Positions 51,316-59,616 of a DNA stretch of 64,000 nt are shown in pieces. This DNA is from Streptomyces sp. WAC 01529 (GTDB taxonomy: Bacteria > Actinomycetota > Actinomycetes > Streptomycetales > Streptomycetaceae). Below the pieces are notes generated by a model. That model was not told the DNA's origin and did not search any database. It saw only the letters and a program-made list of their open reading frames with translations. Position 1 is the stretch's first letter; every line of letters begins with the position of its first letter. The stretch is taken from positions 7,777,001 to 7,841,000 of the forward strand of contig NZ_CP029617.1 in the NCBI RefSeq assembly GCF_003945545.1, in the 5' to 3' direction. A program made the position numbers and the translations under genes.

Positions 51316-52067
51316 GCAGGGGGCTCCTTGAGCGGTGTCAGCAGTACGTCGGTGCGGCTTGCGGCGAGCAGGGTGCGGTCGGGCACCTCGCGCCAGTGCG
51401 GATCGTCGTCGTAGGGTTCGGAGGCGACCACGGTGCGGCGGCCGGGCTCCGCGAGGTACCAGAGGGTGTCGCCCCAGGCGGTCGCGGTGATCGTGTCGCC
51501 GTTGGTCAGCAGGAGGTTGAGGCGCGAGCCGGGGGCGGCGGCGGCGACCTCCAGGACGGTGTCGGCCAGGGCCTGGCCCTCCTCGTCACCGCCGCGCAGC
51601 CGGTGCAGGACGAGCGCCCACACCAGCGCGGAGTCGCAGCGCGCCTCCATCGAGAGCAGCTCGGCCGGCGGCAGGCCCTCGGCGAGGGCGGCGAGCGAGC
51701 GCGGCCAGCCCGTCACCGCGCCGTTGTGGCTGAAGAGCCAGGGCCCGGAGGCGAAAGGCGCGGCCGCGGCCTCCCCGTCCGCGCCCGCCAGCGTGGCGTC
51801 CCGCACCGCCGCGAGCAGCGCCCCGGAGCGCACGACGCGGGCGAGATCGGCGAAGGACTGGTCGCCCCAGATCGGCCCGGAGTGGCGGTAGCGGCCGGGC
51901 ACCGGGTCCCCGTCCGCGTACCAGCCCACCCCGAAGCCATCGGCGTTGACCGTGCCGTACCGCTGGTGGCGCGGCGCCCACGACTGGCGGTACAGGCTGT
52001 GCGCGGGCTCCACAAGGAGCCTTCCCAGCGGCTCCGGCGCGCCGAGGAAGGCGATATGACGGCACAT
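51312..52067 (-). CDS. egtC: Gamma-glutamyl hercynylcysteine sulfoxide amidohydrolase
   Basis: A 251-residue class-II glutamine-amidotransferase-fold hydrolase. Starting at the ATG at 52067 places Cys2 (MCRHIAF) as the N-terminal nucleophile. ADGFGVGWY and WLFSHNGAV are also typical. It removes the glutamate from the EgtB product. The start overlaps the egtB stop by one base (TGATG). Confidence 0.96.
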   Translation of the reverse strand: MCRHIAFLGAPEPLGRLLVEPAHSLYRQSWAPRHQRYGTVNADGFGVGWYADGDPVPGRYRHSGPIWGDQSFADLARVVRSGALLAAVRDATLAGADGEAAAAPFASGPWLFSHNGAVTGWPRSLAALAEGLPPAELLSMEARCDSALVWALVLHRLRGGDEEGQALADTVLEVAAAAPGSRLNLLLTNGDTITATAWGDTLWYLAEPGRRTVVASEPYDDDPHWREVPDRTLLAASRTDVLLTPLKEPPA

Positions 52068-53410
52068 CAGACGGCCTCCGGGGCCGGGGCCTCCGTCGGC
52101 CCGGCGTCCCGTGCCGTGCGGAATCCGGAGAAGATCTGCCGCCGCACCGGATGGTCCCAGTTGCGGAACGTGCCCCGGCAGGCCACCGCGTCCACGGAGA
52201 ACGCGCCGCCGCGCAGCACCTTGTAGTCGCCGCCGAAGAACACGTCCGAGTACTCGCGGTAGGGGAAGGCGGCGAAGCCCGGATAGGGCAGGAAGTCGCT
52301 GGACGTCCACTCCCACACATCGCCGATCAACTGCCTTATGCCCAGCGGTGATGCGCCCGCCGGGTAGCTGCCCGCGCGGGCCGGGCGCAGGTGCCGCTGC
52401 CCCAGGTTCGCCCGCTCCGGGGTCGGGTCCGCGTCGCCCCACGGGTAGCGCAGCGAGCGGTCGGCCACTGGGTCGTGCCGGGCGGCCTTCTCCCACTCCA
52501 CCTCGCTGGGCAGCCGCCGGCCGGCCCAGCGCGCGTACGCGTCGGCCTCGTACCAGCTCACGTGCAGCACCGGCTCGTCGGCCGGCACCGGCTCGACCGT
52601 CCCGAAGTGGCGCCGCAGCCACTGGCCGCCCTCGCGCCGCCAGAACAGCGGCGCGCGCAGCTTGTTCTGACGGACCATCGCCCAGCCCGCCGGAGCCCAC
52701 CAACGGATCTCCTCATAGCCGCCGTCGTCGATGAAACGCTGGTAGGCGGCGTTGGTGACCGGGGTGGTGTCGAGGAAGAACGGCGGCACCAGACGGCGGT
52801 GCGCCGGGCGTTCGTTGTCCAGGGCCCACGGCTCGGTGGAGGTGCCCATCGTGAACGGGCCGCCGGGCACGAGGACTTCGTCGGGCCCGGTGAAGTCCGG
52901 TCCTGGCTCCGGGTCCGGTGCGGTGAGCGCGCCGGGGCCCGAGCGCAGCTGGTGCGTGATGAGCATGGTCTCGTCGTGCTGCTGCTCGTGCTGGGCGATC
53001 ATCCCGAACGCGAAGCCCGCGTCCGTGAGCGGGGTGCCCCGCAGCGGCGTCTTCTCCAGTACGTCGAGCGCGCGGCCCCGCACCTCGGCCGCGTAGCCCC
53101 GGGCCTCGGCGGGCGCCAGGAGCGGCAGGCTCGGGCGCTCCGAGCGGGGATGCTCGAAGGCGTCGTAGAGCGGGTCGATCTCGGGCCGCATGGCGTCGCG
53201 ACCCGCGACCGCGCGCAGCAGCCACTGCTCCTCCTGGTTGCCGATGTGCGCGAGGTCCCAGACCAGCGGTGACATCAACGGCGAGTGCTGTGCGGTCAGT
53301 TCGGTGTCCTCGACGCACGTGGTGAGGAGCGTCGTGCGGTCCCGGGCGGTGAGCAGCGCGGCGAGGGCGCGCTCGCGCAGGGCTTCCGGGTCGGTGGTGG
53401 AGCCGTTCAT
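52067..53410 (-). CDS. egtB: Hercynine oxygenase / sulfoxide synthase
   Basis: A 447-residue non-heme iron enzyme that joins gamma-glutamylcysteine to hercynine with oxygen. The N-terminal DinB-like part supplies the iron triad: H55 (WDLAHIG), H141 and H145 (QHEQQHDETM). The C-terminal part is a formylglycine-generating-enzyme (SUMF1) fold with LPSEVEWEKAAR and IGDVWEWTSSDF. ATG at 53410 in an ATGA overlap with egtA. Confidence 0.97.
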   Translation of the reverse strand: MNGSTTDPEALRERALAALLTARDRTTLLTTCVEDTELTAQHSPLMSPLVWDLAHIGNQEEQWLLRAVAGRDAMRPEIDPLYDAFEHPRSERPSLPLLAPAEARGYAAEVRGRALDVLEKTPLRGTPLTDAGFAFGMIAQHEQQHDETMLITHQLRSGPGALTAPDPEPGPDFTGPDEVLVPGGPFTMGTSTEPWALDNERPAHRRLVPPFFLDTTPVTNAAYQRFIDDGGYEEIRWWAPAGWAMVRQNKLRAPLFWRREGGQWLRRHFGTVEPVPADEPVLHVSWYEADAYARWAGRRLPSEVEWEKAARHDPVADRSLRYPWGDADPTPERANLGQRHLRPARAGSYPAGASPLGIRQLIGDVWEWTSSDFLPYPGFAAFPYREYSDVFFGGDYKVLRGGAFSVDAVACRGTFRNWDHPVRRQIFSGFRTARDAGPTEAPAPEAV

Positions 53411-54795
53411 CGGCGGGAGTCCTTCCCCGTTGCTTCTTGGTGTCGATGTGCGCCGCCCGGGCCGTCGGGCAGGCCCTCTCCCGGGCCGTCCCACGGCTCT
53501 TCGCCCAGGCCGTCCAGCAGGTCGTCGGCCGGGCAGCGGCCCCGCGCGACATATCGGTCGGCGTACGCCGCGACCGCGTCCCGCACGGACGCGTCCGCGC
53601 CCATCCGGGGCAGTGCGTCGACGGCGGCCGCGAAGCAGACGGTGGCCGCCTCGCGCAGCTCGGCGTCGGCCATGCCGTGGCGCGCCGCGTCCAGCCACAG
53701 CGGACTGTGCGGACCGGCGGGGGAGCCGGGCGGCCCGTCCCGCTCGGCGAGCGGCTTGACGGCCCGGTAGGCGGTCTCGGCGGCCTCCGGGTCGTCGAAG
53801 AGCGCACTCGTCACGGCGAGCGGCACGATCCAGCCGTCCTCGCCGGGCTGCGCGTCGACCATCCGCAGCTCCAGGTGGCCGCGCGCGCGGACCGGCGGGA
53901 AGAGCGTGGTCAGGTGGTAGTCCAGGTCCTCGCGGGTGGGCGGCCGCGGCACGCCCGAGCGGGCCCAGGCGCGGAACGTCAGCCCTTCCGGGGTGCTCCA
54001 AGGGCCCTCGCCAGGCGGCCTTTTGACGCACATGACGGGCGCGTCGAGTGCGTGCCGCGTCCACGTCTCGCGCGGTTCCCCTTCGAGCGGCGGCGCACCG
54101 GACCTGCCGGGTTCGATACCCGCCCACACGGCCTGCCGCGTGGACCGCCAGCCGGTCGGACGGCCTTCCTGGAGAGGGGAGTTGGCGAACGCGGCGACCA
54201 GCACGGGACCGAGCAGATGCGCGAGCCGCCAGCGGCGCGCGTAGCCGAGCGGGCCCGGCTCCTCGTACCCGGCATCGAGGCAGATCTGCACGGACGCCGT
54301 CGAGCACATCATGCGTCGCCCGGCGGGACCGCCGCGGTCGAGGCAGGACTCCAGCGCGTCGTAGCGCGGCTCGCGCAGGATCCGCGCCGGCGGCCGCCAG
54401 GGGTCGGCGCCGACCCCGCTGAGGGTGAGGCGGTGGGAGCGTAACGTGTCACGGACGAGGCCGAGATCGGCCCGCATGACCGCGACGCACTCCGTCAGGG
54501 AAGCGGCGGGCAGCGAGCTGAGCTCCAGCTGGCCGCCGGGTTCGACGGTGAGGGACGCGTGCAGGGGCAGGGCCCGCAGTGCGGCGTAGGCCGCTTCGAG
54601 GCGGGCGGCGGGGACGGGCAGGTGGGCCAGTCCCGGCTCGTGGACGAGCCACTCCAGTTCGACACCGGTGGCGCGAGGTGGCCCGGTCTTGAAGCAGATG
54701 CCGCGGACCAGCGCTTCCACTTCCGCCTCGGTCACCGGGTCCGGTGCCTTCGTGTGCGGCGGGGTGAGGTCCTTCGTACAGTCTCCCTCGGGCAT
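53407..54795 (-). CDS. egtA: Glutamate-cysteine ligase of ergothioneine synthesis
   Basis: A 462-residue GCS2-type ligase that makes gamma-glutamylcysteine for EgtB. The ATG at 54795 (MPEGDCTKDL) gives the family length; the longer open frame upstream is non-coding. Family traits: GVELEWLVHEP, VEPGGQLELSSLP, MMCSTASVQICLDAG and a central FANSPLQEG. First gene of the operon. One TTA codon lies in the frame. The C-terminal ~30 residues are Gly/Pro/Asp-rich and probably disordered. Confidence 0.96.
   Translation of the reverse strand: MPEGDCTKDLTPPHTKAPDPVTEAEVEALVRGICFKTGPPRATGVELEWLVHEPGLAHLPVPAARLEAAYAALRALPLHASLTVEPGGQLELSSLPAASLTECVAVMRADLGLVRDTLRSHRLTLSGVGADPWRPPARILREPRYDALESCLDRGGPAGRRMMCSTASVQICLDAGYEEPGPLGYARRWRLAHLLGPVLVAAFANSPLQEGRPTGWRSTRQAVWAGIEPGRSGAPPLEGEPRETWTRHALDAPVMCVKRPPGEGPWSTPEGLTFRAWARSGVPRPPTREDLDYHLTTLFPPVRARGHLELRMVDAQPGEDGWIVPLAVTSALFDDPEAAETAYRAVKPLAERDGPPGSPAGPHSPLWLDAARHGMADAELREAATVCFAAAVDALPRMGADASVRDAVAAYADRYVARGRCPADDLLDGLGEEPWDGPGEGLPDGPGGAHRHQEATGKDSRR
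54442..54444 (-). promoter_or_regulatory. TTA codon in egtA
   Basis: In-frame TTA (ACG TTA CGC) encoding Leu in RDTLRSHR. It implies possible bldA dependence of the first ergothioneine gene and, by coupling, of the operon. Confidence 0.85.
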
Positions 54796-54925
54796 GCGGG
54801 GATCCTTCCAATCGTGGGTGCTCGTCACACCCAAAACCCTCAAGGCCGTTCGCACAAGAGTGCCCCTGAAACCGTTCCCGCACCAGAATTCCTGTTGCGC
54901 CGCCCGACACGCACCGCTCACCATG

Positions 54926-54937
54926 CGTTCATGAACG
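54926..54937. promoter_or_regulatory. 12-bp perfect palindrome before the PARG-like gene
   Basis: CGTTCATGAACG, ending 16 bases before the start at 54954, in the divergent gap shared with egtA. It could be an operator. Its central ATG also opens an 8-codon frame ending TGA over the next ATG (ATGA), so a leader peptide is another reading. Confidence 0.3.
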
Positions 54938-54953
54938 ACACGGGGGTACGGGC

Positions 54954-55838
54954 ATGAGCGCCCGGCTGCGCGCGGTGGCGCAGCAGACCGAGCAGATCGT
55001 CGCGGCGGGCGGGTACACCGCGCCGGGCGGCCGCAGGGCGCCGATCGCCGAGGCGGTGGCCGCCGCCCGCGCGGGCACCCGGATGTTCGGGCCGGGGCCG
55101 GTGGAGGCACCCCGGCGCGAGCCCCGCCCGACCGTCTTCGAGGTCACCGGCGAGAGCAGCCTGGAGGCGGCAGGCAGGCTCATCGAAGGCCCCCGCGCCG
55201 GACGCTCCCCGGTGGCGGTGCTCAACTTCTCGTCCGCGCGCAACCCCGGCGGCGGCTATCTCAACGGCGCCCAGGCGCAGGAAGAGGCGATCTGCCGTGC
55301 CTCCGCGCTCTACGCCTGCCTCCTGGAGGCCCGCCCGTTCTACGACCACCACCGCGCCCACCGCGACCCCTTCTACACCGACCGCGTGATCCACTCGCCG
55401 GGCGTCCCCGTCTTCCGCGACGACAGCGGCGAGCTGCTGGACGCGCCGTACCACGTCGGCTTCCTGACCTCGGCGGCGCCGAACGCGGGCGTGATCCGCC
55501 GACGCCTCCCGGAGCGCGCCGCCGACATCCCGCAAGCGGTGGCGGCCCGCGCCGAACGCGTCCTGGAGACGGCACTCGCCTGCGGCTACGACCGCCTGGT
55601 GCTCGGCGCGTGGGGCTGCGGGGTCTTCATGAACGACCCCGCGCACGTCGCGGGCGCCTTCCGCACGCTACTCGGCGAAGGCGGCCGGTTCGCCGGGCAG
55701 TTCGCCCACATCGTCTTCGGGGTCCTCGACCGCACGAAGGGCGCGGTGACACGCGGCGCCTTCGAGCGGACGTTCGCACAGGAGGTCACCGCCGGCCGCG
55801 GCGCCGAGGCGGTCAGCGCCAGCCGTAGCGCTCCCTGA
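54954..55838 (+). CDS. Bacterial-type PARG / TIGR02452 macrodomain protein
   Basis: A 294-residue protein with the microbial poly(ADP-ribose) glycohydrolase signature: NPGGG at 97-101 and QEE at 109-111 (GGG-x7-QEE). GAWGCGVFMNDP near residue 220 is also a family trait. It probably hydrolyses ADP-ribose linkages on proteins, nucleic acid or small molecules. The last 26 bases overlap the convergent MazF-like gene. Confidence 0.92.
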   Translation: MSARLRAVAQQTEQIVAAGGYTAPGGRRAPIAEAVAAARAGTRMFGPGPVEAPRREPRPTVFEVTGESSLEAAGRLIEGPRAGRSPVAVLNFSSARNPGGGYLNGAQAQEEAICRASALYACLLEARPFYDHHRAHRDPFYTDRVIHSPGVPVFRDDSGELLDAPYHVGFLTSAAPNAGVIRRRLPERAADIPQAVAARAERVLETALACGYDRLVLGAWGCGVFMNDPAHVAGAFRTLLGEGGRFAGQFAHIVFGVLDRTKGAVTRGAFERTFAQEVTAGRGAEAVSASRSAP

Positions 55839-56271
55839 GACGCAGTACGACGAGGTTGAACCGCATGCGGTCCAGCGCGCACGCCTCACGCCGCATCCCG
55901 CGCTCGTGGACCCGCAGCACCCGGTCGACGGCCACCCACGAGTCCCGCCCCTCCCGGTCCCACGGCCCGCTCCCGATCGGCACCCAGTCGCGCTCATCGG
56001 CATGCGGCCTGCTGGACAGCTGCACGGCGAGCAGGGTGCCGCTCGCCTCGCGCGCCACGACGAGGACGGGGCGGTCCTTGCCGCGCCCGTCGTTCTCCTC
56101 GAACGGGACCCACGTCCAGACGATCTCCCCGGGGTCGGGATCGCCGTCGCGGTCCGGCGCGTACTCGGTGCGGACCCGGCCCACCTCGCGCGGCTCCGCC
56201 TCGGTGGTCGCCGTGGCGCCGGAGCGGCCCGGGGAGGCGGACTGGTGCGGGTCATCGATGAAGGCAGTCAC
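55813..56271 (-). CDS. PemK/MazF-family toxin-like protein, no adjacent antitoxin
   Basis: A 152-residue protein, GTG at 56271 with GGTGA upstream. After an acidic ~45-residue N-terminal extension comes the MazF-like core: PGEIVWTWVPFEENDGRGKD, RPVLVVARE, LLAVQLSS and a terminal LRERYGWR. The family includes RNA-cleaving toxins. Only 64 bases separate it from the amidase gene, so no antitoxin gene fits beside it. Streptomycetes often carry such stand-alone members, so toxicity is not assured. Confidence 0.86.
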   Translation of the reverse strand: MTAFIDDPHQSASPGRSGATATTEAEPREVGRVRTEYAPDRDGDPDPGEIVWTWVPFEENDGRGKDRPVLVVAREASGTLLAVQLSSRPHADERDWVPIGSGPWDREGRDSWVAVDRVLRVHERGMRREACALDRMRFNLVVLRLRERYGWR

Positions 56272-56335
56272 AAGGTCACCGTAGAACCTCTCCGGCCCAG
56301 CCCGCGGCGCTGCCCGGCCGGGGAGTCGTCCGGGT

Positions 56336-57769
56336 TCACGTGGCGGGGCGAGCCGTCCGCGGTTCCGGGACCGGCCACTGCTCGTACCACCGCTGGTCCG
56401 CCTCCAGCTGCGCGGCCAGGGAGATCAGGAGCGGCTCGCTGCCCTCGGGCCCGAGCAGCTGGGCGCCGACCGGGAGACCACCCGCGACGCGCCCGGCGGG
56501 GACGTTGACGCCGGGCCAGCCGAGGACGTTCCACGGCCAGGCGTAGGGGCAGGCGGCGATGATCGCCTGGTCGGTGCGGAAGCCGCTCATCGCGGCCAGC
56601 GCGCCGATCCGCGGCGGGGGAGTGGCCGTCGTCGGCGCGAGAACCACGTCGTACGTCGAGAAGACCGCGCCCACCCGTCGGTGCAGCGCCGCCTCGGCGC
56701 GGCGCGCGAGCCGCAGCGGGGCGCCGCCCAGCAGGCGCCCCACGCGGGCCGCCCCGCGGGTGCGCCGGTCCAGGAGCGAGGAATCCGGGACGTGCCGCGC
56801 CCACTCCGCGATGCCCGCCGTGGCGCGCGGCACGAAGGCCAGGCCGATCGGACCGTAGTGCGGGTCGGCCTCCTCCACGTCGTGCCCGAGCGCGGCGAGC
56901 CGCTCCGCCAGCGCGACGACCCGCTCCCGCACCGCCGGATGCAGCCGCTTGGGCATCGCCGTGAACGGCATGCGCAGCGACAGCGCGATCCGCAGCCGCC
57001 CCGGGTCGCGGGTCGCCGCCTCGGCGGCGCGCACGGCGGGCGGCCGGTGCAGGTCGCCCTCGTGGCTGCCGCTCGCCGCGTCGAGGAGCAGCGCCGCGTC
57101 GGCGACCGTCCTGGCGAGCGGACCGTTGACGGTGATGCCGTGGAACGCCTCGGGCCACGGCCACGTCGATATCCGCCCCCGCTGCGGCTTGATGCCGACC
57201 AGATGCGTCCAGGCCGCGGGGATCCGCACCGAGCCCGCCCCGTCCGAGCCGAGCGCGGCGGGGACCAGGCCCGCGGCCACCGCCGCCGCCGAGCCGCCCG
57301 AGGAACCGCCCGGGGTGTGACCGGTGTTCCACGGATTGCGCGTGTCGCCGAAGCCGGGCCCCTCCGTGAAGGGCCACTGCCCCAGCTCGCAGGTGTTGGT
57401 CTTGCCGATGATCACGGCACCGGAGGCCCGCAACCGCCGTACGGCCTCGCAGTCCTCGGACTTCGGCGAGAAATCGCCCCTGCACCCGAACGCGGTCGGC
57501 TCACCCGCCACATCCATGTCGTCCTTGACGGCCAGCGGCACCCCCAGCAACGGCCGCCCCGCGAACGGCCCGCCCGCCGCCAACTCCCGGTCCGCGGCGT
57601 CCGCTTCGGCGAGCGCGGCCTCGGCCCGCACCCGCTTGAAGGCGTTCAACGAGGGCTGCGCCGCCTCGATCCTGGCCAGCGTCCGCTCGGTCAGCGCACG
57701 CGCGGACACCTCTCCCTCGGCCAGCGCGCGGGCGGTGCGGACGAGGCCTTCGGCACGGTCGGCAGTCAT
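56336..57769 (-). CDS. Amidase-signature-family amidase
   Basis: A 477-residue amidase; the ATG at 57769 (MTADRAEGLV) is chosen by family length. The Ser-cisSer-Lys triad fits K82 (PLAVKDD), S156 (GGSSGGS) and S180 (GAGSVRIPA), with spacing as in GatA. C-terminal ...WPGVNVPAGRVAGGLPVGAQ is usual. The substrate is unknown. It is not a clear GatA, since no gatB or gatC is nearby. It is divergent from a LacI regulator, which may control it. Confidence 0.92.
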   Translation of the reverse strand: MTADRAEGLVRTARALAEGEVSARALTERTLARIEAAQPSLNAFKRVRAEAALAEADAADRELAAGGPFAGRPLLGVPLAVKDDMDVAGEPTAFGCRGDFSPKSEDCEAVRRLRASGAVIIGKTNTCELGQWPFTEGPGFGDTRNPWNTGHTPGGSSGGSAAAVAAGLVPAALGSDGAGSVRIPAAWTHLVGIKPQRGRISTWPWPEAFHGITVNGPLARTVADAALLLDAASGSHEGDLHRPPAVRAAEAATRDPGRLRIALSLRMPFTAMPKRLHPAVRERVVALAERLAALGHDVEEADPHYGPIGLAFVPRATAGIAEWARHVPDSSLLDRRTRGAARVGRLLGGAPLRLARRAEAALHRRVGAVFSTYDVVLAPTTATPPPRIGALAAMSGFRTDQAIIAACPYAWPWNVLGWPGVNVPAGRVAGGLPVGAQLLGPEGSEPLLISLAAQLEADQRWYEQWPVPEPRTARPAT

Positions 57770-57859
57770 GGGGGGACACCTTCGCTCGACGACACGTGCC
57801 CGCACGTTAACCGGCGAGTAGCCGTCCGCGGAATGACGCCACAGCAACCTGCCGAATGG

Positions 57860-57912
57860 TGCTCCGGCTCTCCACTGAACGGCGGCGAAGACGCCAAAAC
57901 CGCACCGGAGCA
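57860..57912. promoter_or_regulatory. Inverted repeat in the amidase/LacI divergent region
   Basis: TGCTCCGG (57860-57867) and CCGGAGCA (57905-57912) are perfect 8-bp arms 37 bases apart. They could be paired half-sites or an RNA hairpin. Function unproven. Confidence 0.3.
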
Positions 57913-57974
57913 TGGCATTTCACCCCGCGCCCGCCGTCGGGCGCCCCGCCACCGTCTGCGAGGATGCCGATGTC

Positions 57975-59009
57975 ATGGTGCAGATACCGAACCAGCAGCC
58001 GGCGCCACGCTCCGTGCCGACGAGCGCCGACGTCGCACGCCTGGCGGGGGTCTCCCGCGCGACCGTCAGCTACGTCCTGAACAACACCAGTGCCGTACGC
58101 ATCAGCGAGCCCACGCGCCGCCGCGTCCACGAGGCCGCGCGGGAACTGGGCTACGTCCCGCACGCCGCCGCCCGCAGCCTGCGCGCCGGACACAGCCGCA
58201 TGGTCCTCATGCCCACCTCCGAGATACCGATGGGCCCGCTCTTCAGCCGCTTCTTCAACGAACTGCAGTGGGCCCTCAGCCGCCTCGACTACACCGTCGT
58301 GCAGTACGCGAGCCTCGGCCTGACCGGCGAGGACGCCGCGCGCGCCTGGGCCGAGCTGCGCCCCGTGGCCGTCCTCGCGCCCGACACCTCCGCGCTCGGC
58401 CCGCGCGGCGTGACGGTCCTGAAGCGGTCCGGCGCCAAGGCCGTCTTCACGCTCGGCCCGCACCGCGTCGAGGGCGCGCACGCGCTCCTGATGGACGGCC
58501 GCAGGGTGGGCGAGGCCGCGGCCCTGCACCTGCTGAGCCGGGGCCGGCGCCGGATCGGCGCGATCGTCCCCGAGGAACCCGGCCTGGAACTCTTCTCCCG
58601 GCCCCGCGTAGAGGGCCTGCGCGCCGCCGTCGACGCCGCGCACCTCGCCGGCGCCTCGGTCATGGAACTGCCCCTCGCCCACGAGGAGGGGTCCGCCGCC
58701 CGGCTCGCGGCGCGCTGGCGCTCCCTCGGCCTGGACGGCGTATTCGCGTACAACGACGAGTACGCGATGCTGCTGATGCGAGCCCTCCAGGACGAAGGCA
58801 TCGCCATCCCCGAGGACACGGCCGTCATCGGCTCCGACGACCTGATGCTCGGCAGACTGCTGAGGCCCCGGCTCAGCACCGTCCGCATCGAGCTGCCCTC
58901 CGGCCGCGGCCTCGCGGCACTCGTCGACCGCGTGGTGCGCGACCCGGGCGGCGAACCCGAGGCGCACGACGTGCTCGGGGCGGAGGCCGTGCACCGCGAG
59001 TCCAGCTGA
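57975..59009 (+). CDS. LacI-family transcriptional regulator
   Basis: A 344-residue repressor. The ATG at 57975 (after AGGA at 57961) is preferred over an ATG 63 bases upstream because it gives the usual length. The N-terminal helix-turn-helix is TSADVARLAGVSRATVSYVL with hinge HAAARSLR; the rest is a periplasmic-binding-protein-like sensor domain ending in SDDLMLGRLLRPRLSTVR. The ligand is probably a sugar or metabolite. It may regulate the divergent amidase or itself. Confidence 0.94.
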   Translation: MVQIPNQQPAPRSVPTSADVARLAGVSRATVSYVLNNTSAVRISEPTRRRVHEAARELGYVPHAAARSLRAGHSRMVLMPTSEIPMGPLFSRFFNELQWALSRLDYTVVQYASLGLTGEDAARAWAELRPVAVLAPDTSALGPRGVTVLKRSGAKAVFTLGPHRVEGAHALLMDGRRVGEAAALHLLSRGRRRIGAIVPEEPGLELFSRPRVEGLRAAVDAAHLAGASVMELPLAHEEGSAARLAARWRSLGLDGVFAYNDEYAMLLMRALQDEGIAIPEDTAVIGSDDLMLGRLLRPRLSTVRIELPSGRGLAALVDRVVRDPGGEPEAHDVLGAEAVHRESS

Positions 59010-59061
59010 GACCGGACCCCCGCGGCCCGGCCCCCTCCCCGGCGTCCCGGCTAGCGGTGGC

Positions 59062-59451
59062 TCACTGCTCCTTTTCCTGCTGCTTGGCCTGCTCCTCGGC
59101 GACCTGCCTGCGCACCTCGTCCATGTCCAGCTTCCTGGCCTGGCCGATGACGTCCGTCAGCGCCGCCTCGGGCAGGGCGCCCGGCTGGGCGAAGACCGCG
59201 ACCTGATCGCGGACGATCATCAGGGTCGGGATGGACTGGATGTTGAAGGCGGCGGCCAGCTCCGGCTGGGCCTCCGTGTCGACCTTGGCGAAGACCAGGT
59301 CGGGGTTGGCCTCGGCGGCCTTCTCGTACACCGGGGCGAACTGCTTGCAAGGACCGCACCACGAAGCCCAGAAGTCGATCAGAACGAACTCGTTGTCCGT
59401 GACCGTCTGGTCGAAGTTCTCCTTGGTGAGCTCCAGCGTCGCGCTGCTCAT
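59062..59451 (-). CDS. Thioredoxin
   Basis: A 129-residue thioredoxin; the ATG at 59451 removes a long spurious upstream frame. The active site is WASWCGPCK (C32, C35) with the cis-Pro in SIPTLMI. About 20 extra residues at the C-terminus form a charged helix rich in Glu, Gln and Lys. It is divergent from the flavin oxidoreductase gene, so the two may share regulation. Confidence 0.95.
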   Translation of the reverse strand: MSSATLELTKENFDQTVTDNEFVLIDFWASWCGPCKQFAPVYEKAAEANPDLVFAKVDTEAQPELAAAFNIQSIPTLMIVRDQVAVFAQPGALPEAALTDVIGQARKLDMDEVRRQVAEEQAKQQEKEQ

Positions 59452-59616
59452 GGTCTGTCCCTGCTTCCTGTGTGGGGCGTGGCCGCTGTCCACAACGGCC
59501 GATGGTGCGAACGTATTCCGCCCGCATGGCGCACGGAGCCGGTCCGTGCGTGCATGGGCGTGTTCCGCGCGCGTACCCATGTGGCCACGGCGCACACCTG
59601 CCGACAGACTGTCCTC

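Noticed and set aside
55813..56335. A complete type II toxin-antitoxin pair
   Set aside because: Only 64 bases lie upstream of the MazF-like gene and the overlapping neighbour is a PARG-type enzyme, so no antitoxin is supported.
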